Of a stretch of 24,907 bases of DNA, positions 9,801 through 23,285 are shown in pieces. Both the position numbers and the translations under genes were made by a program. Position 1 is the stretch's first letter; each line of letters opens with the position of its first letter. The DNA lies in the NCBI GenBank assembly GCA_043381765.1, contig JBHJMP010000606.1, forward strand, positions 1-24,907. The letters run 5' to 3'. Under the pieces are notes generated by a model, which made no database searches, was not told where the DNA came from, and saw only the letters and a list, made by a program, of their open reading frames with translations. The DNA comes from Collodictyon triciliatum (Eukaryota; CRuMs).

Positions 9801-12781
9801 TAGAGAATACTCCCGAAATAGTATTGTTTTTGACATTCAATATTTTCAAAGGCAGTCCTGAAGAGTTTAAACTAGAAGGAATGAAATTAGCGATATTATC
9901 CACGATTTGGTTGTTGGCCATCGACAGAAGAACCAAGCGGGGAGACTCCAACAGACGAGGGGAGATGGTTCCACTGAAAAAATTATTGTCCAAAATGGCC
10001 TCTCGCAAGAGCAAGAAGGAAGTTAGATAAGCTGGTAATGTACCAGAGAATCTGTTATACCCGATGTTCAAGGAAGATATATTCATCATTTTGTTTAGTG
10101 GGGATATGTCTCCTTCAAGAGTGTTGTTAGATATGTTCAAGGTTATCAAGTGCTCGTTCAGATTGGCAGGAAGAAGCCCAGACAACTTGTTATCTGCAAG
10201 GCAGAGGAAAACCAATCTTTGTAAGCTTTGGAACGATGGTATCGTTCCGGTCAACATGTTTGCTTGCATCGCTATGTACGTCAAACGAGGTGAGAGGCTG
10301 AACGAAGGTACCGTCCCGACTAACTTATTGAATGACAAGTCAATTTTCTCCAATGATGTAAGTTTCCCAAATGTCGGGAGTTCGCCTTCAAGAGCATTTG
10401 AAGATAGATCTAATACTCGAAGATTATTGAGGTCAAAGTCTGGAACGCTTCCAGAGATTTTGTTTCCTCCCAGATATATTTCCTGCAGCATGAGCGCACT
10501 TTTGAATAATGGGAGTGAGCCATTTAAGAGGTTATTTTTTAGATTGAATCTAAACAATGCGTTGAATTCATAATCGGGTACAGTCCCAGAAAAATTGTTT
10601 GATTCGGCATCAAAGCGGGCCAGAGAGCTGAGACCTTGATAAACCGGAACCGGCCCAGAGAATCTATTTCCTGAAATTGACAACTCCTGTAGTGACTTTA
10701 AGATATTAAAGACGCATGCAGGTCCGATGAGCTGGTTGTGGGAAAGGTCAAGCTTGACCAAAGCAGGGAAATTGATATTCTGGACACTTCCTTGAAGCAT
10801 ATTGTTCGAAAGGTTGATTTCTTCTAACGTAGGCGAGCTGGAATTTTGGAAAATCCCGATGAATCGGTTTCCAGATAAGTCGACTCTGACAAGAGTTTTG
10901 AAGGCGGCGGCATCTGGGACCAAGTCTCCGATTGTATTGTTTGCCAGGTATAAAGTCCGAATTCTGGGCAATGATATTGTTTTTGGAATGCTGCCGCCCA
11001 GCAGGTTGTTGTTTATATTCAGCTCCAGAAGGTCAGGCATGGAGCACTGTTCGTTGAAAACTCCTTGGATTCGATTGCTTTGAAAATATAAATATTTGGT
11101 GTTGTAAATGTTTTTGAGCTGAGGTAAAAGCCCTGTTATGTAGTTGAATCCAAGATTAACATATTCTGGAGCCCTTGTATCTTGTTCATCCGAAAGGACT
11201 GATGAGAGTTCATTGTTATAAAAATCATAATAATTCAACATGGGAGGCGCGTAGTAATTTGGAAATGAATCTCTGAAAAGATTGTTTGAGCCAATTACCG
11301 TTTTTATGTTGGGAAATATCCCTAGATCTGGGAAGCCTCTTGTCAATCTATTGTTGGAAACATCTAAAAATTCAAGGTCAGGCATCTGAAATAGTGGTAG
11401 AGATTGGGTGAATGTATTATCACTCAAGTCAAGGTGTTTGAGATTTGGTAGGGAATCAAAGCCAGGAACAGATCCTATTAGGAAGTTTCCAGATATTGAC
11501 AATTTTTCAAGAAATGGGAGATTCAGGTTGAACATAGTCCCTGTGAGCTTGTTTCCTTCCAACGAAAGGTCCGATAGATCCTGCAGCTTTTCAATTGGGA
11601 CCGCAGCTGAGGCCAGTTGCCCAGACAAATTATTGGATACTAGGTTAAGAGAAACAACCTTGCAATCGTCCAACTAATTATTTATTTTTTTTAAGAAAAA
11701 GAAAAAACAGAATTACATATATTTTCGATTGAGACACTCCAAATTTATTTCTTACAAGTATGTCATGAGCCAAACATCGACAACATAATAAATTATTACG
11801 ACTATAACTGAATATTATCGAAAAAGGTATAATTCCACCTCACAGTAGGTCTCGTTACAAGCATTACAACGAACACCCTCCCATTTGCAGTAGCAGACCG
11901 TGCGATTTCCCCAGTTTTCTTTTCTATTCCAATTTGTACCATCCAACAAGCTGTAGATACTCTCTAGAGCATCGTAAATATCAGACACTCTCTTTCTCTG
12001 CGCCAGGGCCATTTGCTTCTCATCAGATATTATCGACCGGAGCACATAAGGGTCTGTATGAAAGGTGGTGACAAGTAAAATTGTAACAAGTTAAGGAAGT
12101 GAAAACGGAACTGTAGCAAGTGAAGGCTTCTTTAATTTTTGTTTGAGAGAAAACACTACAGCGTATGTAACAAGTAAAAACATCGAAGTTTCGCCTTTAA
12201 AGACTTTCTTGAATTGATCTAGTACCTTGGTGAGCCAAAGCCTTCAACATTTGAATAGCCTCGGATCGAGAAAGATTATCGATGCCATAATCGAAGCCGA
12301 TGCCCACTTCGATTCTAGGTCCATTTTTGAGTTGTTACAAACTGATAAAGGGATAAAAATCTGAACTGATGTTCACCATAGTATTTAAGCGCGACGATAT
12401 GCTCTTTGGTAATTTTAGATTTTTTTTTTGTTTCAGCAAAAAAATATAAAAAAAAACACGGAAGGATGGAAATTAAACAAAGAATTTACGAATAACGTAT
12501 ACTATTCTTTTTCTTTTTCTTTTTCTTTTTCTTTTTCTTTTTCTTTTTCTTTTTCTTTTTCTTTTTCTTTTTCTTTTTCTTTTTCTTTTTCTTTTTCTTT
12601 TTCTTTTTCTAGATCGAGAGCCAAGAAAGGCGAATTCTGCGTTGGAATAGAAAGAAAATACGGGAATGGAGGAAACAGTCCTTTACAGCCGTATTTACCC
12701 AAAGGATCCAACTTCGTCTGCATGCACGGCTGAACAAAGGAGCAAATAGACGGTAGAGGCAAACAGCAAACGACTGATCAT
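6874..12781 (-). CDS. LRR receptor-like protein with Cys-rich stalk and multi-TM domain
   Basis: Nine exons in coding order: 12781-12699, 12314-12226, 12053-11839, 11673-9238, 8790-8500, 8306-8184, 8009-7701, 7473-7354 and 7236-6874. All phases agree and give 1342 residues ending in TAG. The ATG opens a signal peptide (MISRLLFASTVYLLLCSAVH). Residues about 80-130 form an LRR N-terminal cap (ALESIYSLLDGTNWN, then paired Cys). Residues 130 to about 830 are plant-style leucine-rich repeats (LxxLDLSxNxLxGxxP), all in one 812-codon exon. A Cys-rich EGF- or ephrin-receptor-like stalk follows (about 845-965). After it come eight or nine hydrophobic segments typical of TRP-like membrane domains in protist surface proteins, including YYYWELVVLLRKLLL and HIRHKPFISKRDNRMELWSL, then a Ser/Thr-rich cytoplasmic tail. 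Inferred role: plasma-membrane sensor or adhesion protein. The ligand and output are unknown. The acceptor of exon 2 (12315-12316) is chosen by phase. Confidence 0.88.
8935..9137. repeat. Purine-rich (AAAAGA/AAAAAG)n tract in LRR-gene intron
   Basis: About 200 bp of A-runs broken by single or double G on the + strand, which means CTTTTT-type pyrimidine sequence on the sense strand of the LRR gene. It sits in the intron between exons 11673-9238 and 8790-8500 and creates a false Phe/Ser/Leu extension of the LRR open frame. Confidence 0.9.
12506..12610. repeat. (CTTTTT)n microsatellite in LRR-gene intron 1
   Basis: About 17 nearly perfect copies of a six-base unit. On the sense strand of the LRR gene it reads GAAAAA, so here the purine strand is the transcribed-sense strand. 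Confidence 0.95.
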
Positions 12782-13844
12782 TCCTACGTATAATCGAAGT
12801 CACCTCGGCAACTTCGTCAAAAATACCGGCCGAAAACTCCAGGGTTGCTTTTCAGTCGTGCTTTAAAAACATGAAATTACAAGCAACAAATGATCAACAA
12901 TCGGGGAGGAAAAGAAAATAAACACAGAGAAGAGACCAAGTCTGTAATGCTCCAGAACTCTTTCATGAGGCACACTTTAGACGAAGCCCATAGTGCGGAC
13001 AACTGTGCGCATACGCGAAGTTGTGTTGGGTGTACTCGGCTGTTGGGTGTTTCCCGCTGATCGGTGCGTTGATCGCGACTCAATTCCAAATCCCAATACC
13101 CCCCTAAAAAAACACGTCAAGAAGCAGGTATGGCGAAAATACTCGACGTATATATAAATATGGAAATTATAGTGAATTCATTTACTTGATACTTCAGTTG
13201 TAAGATAATATATGTAGACAATCGCATTTGTACAATACAGCATTATTTAATAATATCATGGAAATCAATACTACCTAAGCACTTTTCAACGATTCTTCAT
13301 TCAATCTGCCCAAAAACAGCGCTGTTTTCCCGCCGATCAAACTGGTCTTCTAATCTCACGATTTGATGCGTCAAGTCAAGTCGCCCTTCACCCAATCCGA
13401 CAGAAAGAAAAGAAAAAGAAAAAAAGAAAAAAAAAAAGGGGCACATAACTATGGAGCCAAAGTCGCTCGTTCTGGCATTTGGATCACACCCATGTTCTCT
13501 CGGCATGTTTGTTTCCCTTTTTTTCTTCAATATATAGATTATCAACCCGATAGCTTTCGAACGAAGTTTTACCAAAAGGCCATTTGCCTCTGCCTGGGTT
13601 GGGTGTTTGGGCAGTCAAGTCCAAGAAAATACGAAAGATAAAACAAAATAAAGTAAAATAATTCAGCATATTTATATATTCGCTCACACGCGACGTAGAT
13701 CAAGCTTCAAGCCTGGTATCACTCTCGTATTGTTGGGAGAGGATATTGTGTAAATATGGCACAGGAGTAAAACCAACGAAGGGAGATCTTCAAATGTTTC
13801 TCAAAGCTTCTTTTTCCATTTACTCAGGGCAAAGGACAAACGAA
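12782..13844. other. Divergent intergenic region (LRR gene / AP-3 beta)
   Basis: The start codons of the - strand LRR gene and the + strand adaptin gene face away from each other across about 1.06 kb, so this region should carry both promoters. A TATATATAAATA stretch occurs at 13148-13159 and an A-rich tract at about 13403-13438. A four-codon upstream frame begins at the ATG of 13755. No other gene is supported, and no promoter element can be assigned with confidence. Confidence 0.5.
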
Positions 13845-16800
13845 ATGGCTCATGCGAGTTCTCCTCGTGTCATGACTGCAACTGCACCGACACCACCGAT
13901 CCTTGGAAACCGTAAATACTTTGAGACAAACCCTAATCTCAGCGAAATCCGTCGCTGGTTGGATGGTAACGTTGTTAAGGAGAAACTGGAGGCTATGAAG
14001 CGCTTGATTGCCGTGAGTATCACCATTTAACCCTTTTACTCATCTGTTACAAGTCTAATATATATTACATTACGTAATATTTATTTAATACCAAAAAATA
14101 TATTTTATTGGCTTACAATGGCACGATCACAACTCATTCACCCGACTAACCTCTTACAACAGATGATGTCCAAGGGGGACGATGTCTCTGAGTTCTTTGC
14201 AGAGGTTGTGAAGAATGTCATCTGCCCTTCTCTCGAGGTCAAGAAACTTGTCTACACATATCTAGTGCACTATGCGCCTTACAAGCAAGACTTGGCTTTG
14301 TTGTCGATTAATACGTTCCAGAAGGTTTAAACTATTATTTATATCCTCATATCCCGCATTTTGCAATGGTTCATAGTATAGCCCGCTGTAACCATTTCCT
14401 CAAATATCTCTGGGATTTAGGACATGACCAACGAAAACCAATTGATTCGCTCGATGGCCCTTCGTGTTTTGTCCTCAGTCAGGGTTCCATCCATATCCCA
14501 CGTATGTATTTTTCTTTTCGTATCGCTTCATATCGTGCTCGGGTATTCATTATACGTCCCCTTGTATTGCTCATATGCTCCATTTGTCAAGATATTCCAT
14601 CTCCCTTTGATGGTATATGGAGGGATGAGTAAATCACTCCTCTTTTATCTTCTCTATGGAAATATACACATTTTGGAGGTTTGCGAAGGTATTATTGGTT
14701 GTTAATCTATGAACTTTTTTCATAACACCGTAGCTTGTGGCTTTTTCAATCCGAAAAGCAACGTCCGATGGCTCCTTTTATGTTCGAAAAACAGCAGCCT
14801 TGGCCATTCCAAAAGTCTATGCAATCGATAAATCGCAGGAGGAGGACTTGATTGACCTCATCTCCACACTATTGGCCGATCGAGCACTTAACGTGGTGTC
14901 TGCCGCGTTCGTTGCATTTTCACAAGTATGTCCCCACCGACTGGACCTCCTTCATGCCCACTTTCGTAAGGTGAGATACTCATTATTTTTTCTCCTCATA
15001 TGTTTGTAAAGTAATTAAAATTCGATTGATAATGCACAATGGAAACTGATGTTCGCTCAATCAAAATCCACTTTCTTAACTAAACATCTACATCCTGCGG
15101 TACTTATTCTTTATATTCATGTCTTACTAACACGTATTTTTTTTTATTATTGCTTGCAACTAAACACTCTGTAAATAGGTTTGTAAGTTCTTGGCCGACA
15201 TGGATGAATGGAGCTTGACAATCATCCTTGATATTTTGACCCGATATGGTCGCACTCAGTTTATTTGCCCGCAAGACAGGGTAATACAATATCTCCCGAT
15301 AACTACATGGGCAATAGCTCATACATTGGATTATTGATTTATCCATGTATTATGCCATTCTTACTGAGTCTGTATAACTGAACGATTAACCGTTTCTGTG
15401 TAATCTGAATTTTTTATTGATAGGATACAGCCTCTCAGTCTCAAAAATCTGGAAAGGATGACGATGATTACTTCTTGGACTCGACAACTCTCTCTGATCT
15501 GGATCCAGATCACAAACTCCTGCTCCAAAGTGCTGCAATGCTCCTGCAGAGCCGAAATTCGAGTGTGAGTTTGTCAATCGCCAATAATCATCTGTGACTC
15601 TGGATACAATTCGATGTCGTATTGATAGGCCATCTAATAACGTGTACAATATGGTAAATTTCTTGATGATAATTAATCTTCCAATCAACTGAGGTTATCA
15701 GAAACTTAGTCAGAGCATTGAAAAAATATTTAGGTTGTTCTCAGTGTCTGTACACTACTTTTTTATTTGGCTCCGCTTTCTGAAAATCATCGAATTGCTA
15801 AGGCGATGATACGCCTCCTAAAATCTCGCAAGGAAATACAACATGTCATTCTCATCAATATCGAAGCGATGGTTAAGGAGCGCAAGGTACACTTACCAAT
15901 TATTTGAATACATAATGTATACATCGAATATGTCGTTTATTATGCATTACAGGTATGTGGTGGTCAAGAATATATGCTAATCTAACTTTTCACTTTTTTT
16001 TTTGTTTTGTTATTATCGGTCTGTTACATTCAAAACGACGACGGCAACAACAACACCACCAAAAAAAAAAAAAAAGTCCATGTTTAATCCACACGTCAAA
16101 GAGTTCTTTATTCTTGCCACTGATTTGCCTCATGTCCGCAGTCTCAAATTGGAAATACTAACTCACTTGGCAGATGAATCAAATATCACGATTATTCTTA
16201 AAGAGCTGCAGGTGACTGATTAATATATAAATGTCATTGATATACTATTTCTCATATATATTATTAAATCGAACTCTACATACAACCAGTCCTACATAAA
16301 AAATTCGGACCAGAGTTTCGTTGCTGAAACCATCCAAGCAATTGGAAAGTGTGCAAGTCGTGTACCTAAAGTTGCTAATCAATGCGCTGGTGGGCTCCAA
16401 AGCCTCCTTTCAAATCCCTCTGGTTTGTATTTTTCCTCTGTTATGAAATACGTTTTCAACTTACAAATACTCAAAAAAATAGTGAGATATCTTTATCATT
16501 GGGATTTATTTGCATTGTTCCTGGAAGTAAAGGTGTTTTCCCTTTCTATTTTGTAGAACTGGTCAAGGCAGAGAGTATTGTTGTGATGCGACAACTTCTG
16601 CAATCGAACTTGGAAATACATGATGGGATGATTAAAACACTTGCAAAGTTGTATGATAAAATCGAGCTTCCTTCTGCCAGGTAATGGATAAACCATCTCG
16701 CTTAATTAATTATAAAAAAAAAAAAAGAAAGGATATGGTGGTTACATTAATTAACAATTATCTCTATTTCCTCTTAGAATGAGCATTCTCTGGGTCGTGG

Positions 16801-18238
16801 GTGAATACGCAGAGAAAATACCACAATATGCACCCGACATTCTTCGAAAGAGTCTAAAGAATTTTGCAGATGAGGTTAATTATTGATCGCACTATTACTG
16901 CAACTTTCGAAACTATACAATTTTTTCCCCCATATCTTGGGGGAAAAAAAAAATAACAACCCTGTATGGTGAATAAGACTTCCCATATTTCTTGCTTAAT
17001 CCAACTGAACTGTCCGATGGTAAGGCAAACTTGTTTCTCTCAATCTTAGGAACCGGGGATTAAAATGCAAATTTTGAACCTCGCACTAAAGCTCTATTTG
17101 AAATCCCCTGAAGTTGCCTCCTTGATGTTTACCTACGCATTGAATCTTAGCAAATATGATACAAACTACGATGTTCGTGACCGAGCTAGATTTATTCGAA
17201 GGGTTTGTGATTATCAGAGCAAAATTTACATTCCTTGTCTAAGTCATTCAACTACCTATGAACCTTATTTTCTTTCTTGAAATTGACGCAAACCCTCCAC
17301 CCCTTCTCTTTCCTTTCTTTTCAGATATTTATGAACAAATCTACCCAAGTCAAAACCCTCCAGGAGATGTCAGGTTTGCTCTTCTTGGGAGAGAAGCCTG
17401 CTCCCTTAGCTCCAAGCGAGGAAGGTTTTTGCACTCTACTTTTACTACATACTTCAAAGTAATTATATATTAGTTGAGTTGGTCAAATATCAACTGCTTT
17501 GGGCTAAGAATGATACTTCTGTGCCCTCTTGTTCATCCTCCTCGGTTTCTGTATTCCATTCTATAATTGTAACCAATCCAAACAAACCAGATACTCCCCA
17601 TTACACATACGGTTCTTTGAGTATGCTTGTCGATCAAGAAGTGAATGGGTATATCACTCTCCCTAACTTCCCAGAAACCGCTCCTGATTCGTCTGTTCGT
17701 GATGTGGTACGAAAAAATAATAATTTAAAACTCGCGCTTACAGTGGCCTGCGTCGACGGAATAGAAAAAAAAACAAGAAAAGTATAAAAATGATATATTC
17801 TTATTTGTTTGAAAAAAGTATATGCAACTCCAGATACCAAAAGGATTCGAAGAACCTGTACCGAAGACTCCATCAAGAAAGCAAGGCTTTTATGGTAAGT
17901 TTCGTCTCCATGATTCATTTTCTTTCGTAACACTTGCGCTTATGAATGTCTTCAAATCAGATGATGTTGAGGAGAGTGAAGATGGTGACAGCGACGATGA
18001 TGATGATGATGATGACGATGATGAGGATGAGGATGAGGATGATGACGATGATGATGATGACGAGGATGAGGATGATGACGATGACGAGGATGTGGATGAT
18101 GAGGGTGATGAGGATGACGATGATGATGATGATGATGAGGAAGAGGAAGATGATGAGGATGATGAAGAAGACGAAGATGATGACGACGACGAAGATGATG
18201 ACGACGACGAAGATGATGACGACGAAGATGATGAATAA
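13845..18238 (+). CDS. AP3B: AP-3 adaptor complex beta subunit
   Basis: Large subunit of the AP-3 vesicle coat, which sorts cargo from endosomes or Golgi to lysosome-like organelles. Sixteen exons in consistent phase: 13845-14012, 14163-14324, 14421-14501, 14734-14970, 15179-15280, 15424-15564, 15734-15886, 16077-16211, 16290-16422, 16557-16680, 16778-16874, 17050-17202, 17325-17424, 17474-17706, 17819-17894 and 17961-18238; 790 residues. The adaptin trunk is clear and resembles animal AP-3 beta: [75 protein letters not shown] and RDRARFIRR. The part after the trunk ([19 protein letters not shown]) also fits AP-3 beta rather than AP-1 or AP-2. The last 90 or so residues are almost all Asp/Glu, replacing the acidic Ser-rich hinge, and no ear domain follows. 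An in-frame ATG at 13794 is an alternative start adding 17 residues. Several acceptors are A-rich. Confidence 0.93.
17991..18235 (+). repeat. GAT/GAC/GAR coding repeat (poly-acidic tract)
   Basis: A trinucleotide-like array in the last AP-3 beta exon in which nearly every codon is GAT, GAC, GAG or GAA. The mix of synonymous codons shows it is not a fresh perfect expansion. The antisense strand reads as His/Arg/Pro, which is a shadow. Confidence 0.9.
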
Positions 18239-18945
18239 TCATACGCACCAGAAAAAAAGAGTCGGACCTCATCGTGGATACTTTCGGAAAATAATCATAT
18301 TCAAGACGGCTCATTACTTTTGTTTCCTCTTTCTTTTTTCTTTTTTCTTTTTCTTTTTCTTTTTTTCTTTTTGACCCTTTTTACCTTCCCAGCATGTGTC
18401 CTCAAATACACCAAAATTATTATGTCTCCTTTCATCACCCAACTTAAAAAAAGAAAGAAGAAATTCCCAATAAAGACGATATTACTTGCATCCAACCAAA
18501 AGCTATATCCATGCATCAATAGAGAACGGGGAGCAATTCATGATTTTTTTCGGAGCTGTATCTCCCTAGATTATATTAAACAATGGACGAATGTCACGTT
18601 CGGTGGCACAAATGCTTATTTGTCGTTCGTTCTGCGATGATATTTTGGAATGTAAAAGACACCATCGTGGCATATCATCCATGGGTTCCCTTTAATACAG
18701 AAACTCACCAGTGTAAGATTTGCTTGCGAGAGAAAAAAATCTGCTCTCATTTTACTTTTATGTCAATATGATTGCTGATGTTAAGTATCACAAAATGTTA
18801 TTGGCTACTCACAAATCAGTCCTTAACTTTAACTTTTGCTTTTGCATACCGCCCTGTTCTATACACGCCGAATATACAAGTGCGGAATCCTCAAGCGTCA
18901 TTATTCAAAATCATTTCAATACTAGGCTCGGCAGACCAGTTCCAA
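18239..18945 (+). other. Unresolved sequence after AP-3 beta, possible partial exons
   Basis: The first 150 bp should be AP-3 beta 3' UTR and include a CTTTTT-rich tract at 18328-18371. Close to the gap, a stretch of ordinary composition (about 18830-18945) is open in two frames, one containing YRPVLYTPNIQVRNPQASLF up to the N run. This could be an exon of a small gene or a distant AP-3 beta ear exon hidden by the gap. I cannot connect it with valid splice sites and recognise no family. Confidence 0.3.
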
Positions 18946-19422
18946 NNNNNNNNNNNNNNNNNNNNNNNNNNNNNNNNNNNNNNNNNNNNNNNNNNNNNNN
19001 NNNNNNNNNNNNNNNNNNNNNNNNNNNNNNNNNNNNNNNNNNNNNNNNNNNNNNNNNNNNNNNNNNNNNNNNNNNNNNNNNNNNNNNNNNNNNNNNNNNN
19101 NNNNNNNNNNNNNNNNNNNNNNNNNNNNNNNNNNNNNNNNNNNNNNNNNNNNNNNNNNNNNNNNNNNNNNNNNNNNNNNNNNNNNNNNNNNNNNNNNNNN
19201 NNNNNNNNNNNNNNNNNNNNNNNNNNNNNNNNNNNNNNNNNNNNNNNNNNNNNNNNNNNNNNNNNNNNNNNNNNNNNNNNNNNNNNNNNNNNNNNNNNNN
19301 NNNNNNNNNNNNNNNNNNNNNNNNNNNNNNNNNNNNNNNNNNNNNNNNNNNNNNNNNNNNNNNNNNNNNNNNNNNNNNNNNNNNNNNNNNNNNNNNNNNN
19401 NNNNNNNNNNNNNNNNNNNNNN
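18946..19422. other. Assembly gap, 477 N
   Basis: A run of 477 N between the AP-3 beta and kinase genes. The odd length suggests an estimate from paired reads. Confidence 1.
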
Positions 19423-19907
19423 AGAATTAACTTTTTTTAAACTACACTGGTTTATTTCTGGAGTTTGTCTTATTTTCAGAAGCCTTTTTCATCAACAGTT
19501 CCTGAAACTCTGCCCTCCTGACGGACTGAGCGGAAATCCTACAGCTATTGGCCTCTCGCTGGTGCTACATTTATCACATTTATATTTTTCACTTTTTTCA
19601 CTTTTTTCTTATTTTTCTCTTTTTTTCTCTTTTTTTCTCTTTTTTTCTCTTTTTTTCTCTTTTTTTCTCTTTTTTCTCTTTTTTCTCTTTTTTCTCTTTT
19701 TTCTCTTCTTTTTTTTGTCTTTTCTTTTCTTTTTCTTTTCTTTTTCTTTTCTTTTTCTTTTCTTTTTCTTTTCTTTTTCTTTTCTTCAAGAACCAACATC
19801 GCTAGTGTGGAGGACACGGCCTACTTTGACTGTTCATACACTCTGTTTATTCCAAGGCCCCCGCATCTCGGTCCGCTCCACTCCCGAAGCAGTTGAGTGT
19901 TGCTCAT
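19423..19907 (+). other. Gap-flanking region with possible short exons
   Basis: After an AG at 19480 there is an open stretch reading SLFHQQFLKLCPPDGLSG that could end at a GT near 19560. After a T-rich repeat, an AG at 19790 precedes TNIASVEDTAYFDCSYTLF and then a stop at about 19892. Both look protein-like, but their joining phases are not established. They may belong with the fragment left of the gap, or the second may be kinase 5' UTR. Confidence 0.25.
19585..19786 (+). repeat. T-rich CTCTTTTTT then TTTTCTTTTTC repeats
   Basis: About 200 bp in two blocks: first units near CTCTTTTTTT, then alternating TTTTC and TTTTTC units. Sequence on the + strand is purely pyrimidine except at the start. 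Confidence 0.9.
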
Positions 19908-22314
<2,407 letters not shown>

Positions 22315-22558
22315 TTCCATTTGGGCTCGTGTGGGCCGGTCAGGATTGATTTTACGGCCTCATTCTGTGTTGCGGCCTTTCGGTTCAGTCAAATACTTTG
22401 GCATCATCCGCTAGAGTTGCCCGCTGTCTCTCGCTTTTCCCTTCTTTTTCTCTTTTTGCTCTCTTCTTTTTTGCTTCTTTTTTTCTTCCCTTTTTGTCTC
22501 CTTTTTCTATACTTTTCTTTCTTTTTGCAACCTCCTCAACTTCAACACAAGTTTCTGG
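22315..22558. other. Kinase 3' flank, T-rich, ending at gap
   Basis: Sequence after the kinase stop codon: about 110 bp of ordinary composition, then C/T-rich low complexity up to the N run. No exon of the amylase or any other gene is visible here. Confidence 0.6.
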
Positions 22559-23260
22559 NNNNNNNNNNNNNNNNNNNNNNNNNNNNNNNNNNNNNNNNNN
22601 NNNNNNNNNNNNNNNNNNNNNNNNNNNNNNNNNNNNNNNNNNNNNNNNNNNNNNNNNNNNNNNNNNNNNNNNNNNNNNNNNNNNNNNNNNNNNNNNNNNN
22701 NNNNNNNNNNNNNNNNNNNNNNNNNNNNNNNNNNNNNNNNNNNNNNNNNNNNNNNNNNNNNNNNNNNNNNNNNNNNNNNNNNNNNNNNNNNNNNNNNNNN
22801 NNNNNNNNNNNNNNNNNNNNNNNNNNNNNNNNNNNNNNNNNNNNNNNNNNNNNNNNNNNNNNNNNNNNNNNNNNNNNNNNNNNNNNNNNNNNNNNNNNNN
22901 NNNNNNNNNNNNNNNNNNNNNNNNNNNNNNNNNNNNNNNNNNNNNNNNNNNNNNNNNNNNNNNNNNNNNNNNNNNNNNNNNNNNNNNNNNNNNNNNNNNN
23001 NNNNNNNNNNNNNNNNNNNNNNNNNNNNNNNNNNNNNNNNNNNNNNNNNNNNNNNNNNNNNNNNNNNNNNNNNNNNNNNNNNNNNNNNNNNNNNNNNNNN
23101 NNNNNNNNNNNNNNNNNNNNNNNNNNNNNNNNNNNNNNNNNNNNNNNNNNNNNNNNNNNNNNNNNNNNNNNNNNNNNNNNNNNNNNNNNNNNNNNNNNNN
23201 NNNNNNNNNNNNNNNNNNNNNNNNNNNNNNNNNNNNNNNNNNNNNNNNNNNNNNNNNNNN
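22559..23260. other. Assembly gap, 702 N
   Basis: A run of 702 N between the kinase 3' flank and the second amylase piece. An amylase intron and a short piece of coding sequence must lie here or in the 100-N gap. Confidence 1.
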
Positions 23261-23285
23261 TTTTTTTAAAATTTTCTTGGATCAG

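Noticed and set aside
13297-13687. Several 60-94 codon frames between the LRR and AP-3 beta genes
   Set aside because: They have ordinary length for chance, contain the A-rich tract and show no domain or exon chain.
17952-18314. His/Arg/Pro-rich - strand frame
   Set aside because: It is the antisense shadow of the acidic GAT-type coding repeat of AP-3 beta.
18583-18771. A 62-codon Cys-containing frame with CKICLREKKIC
   Set aside because: The Cys spacing is suggestive of metal binding, but the frame is short, has no neighbours with matching phase and contains likely splice signals. Coding status is not supported.
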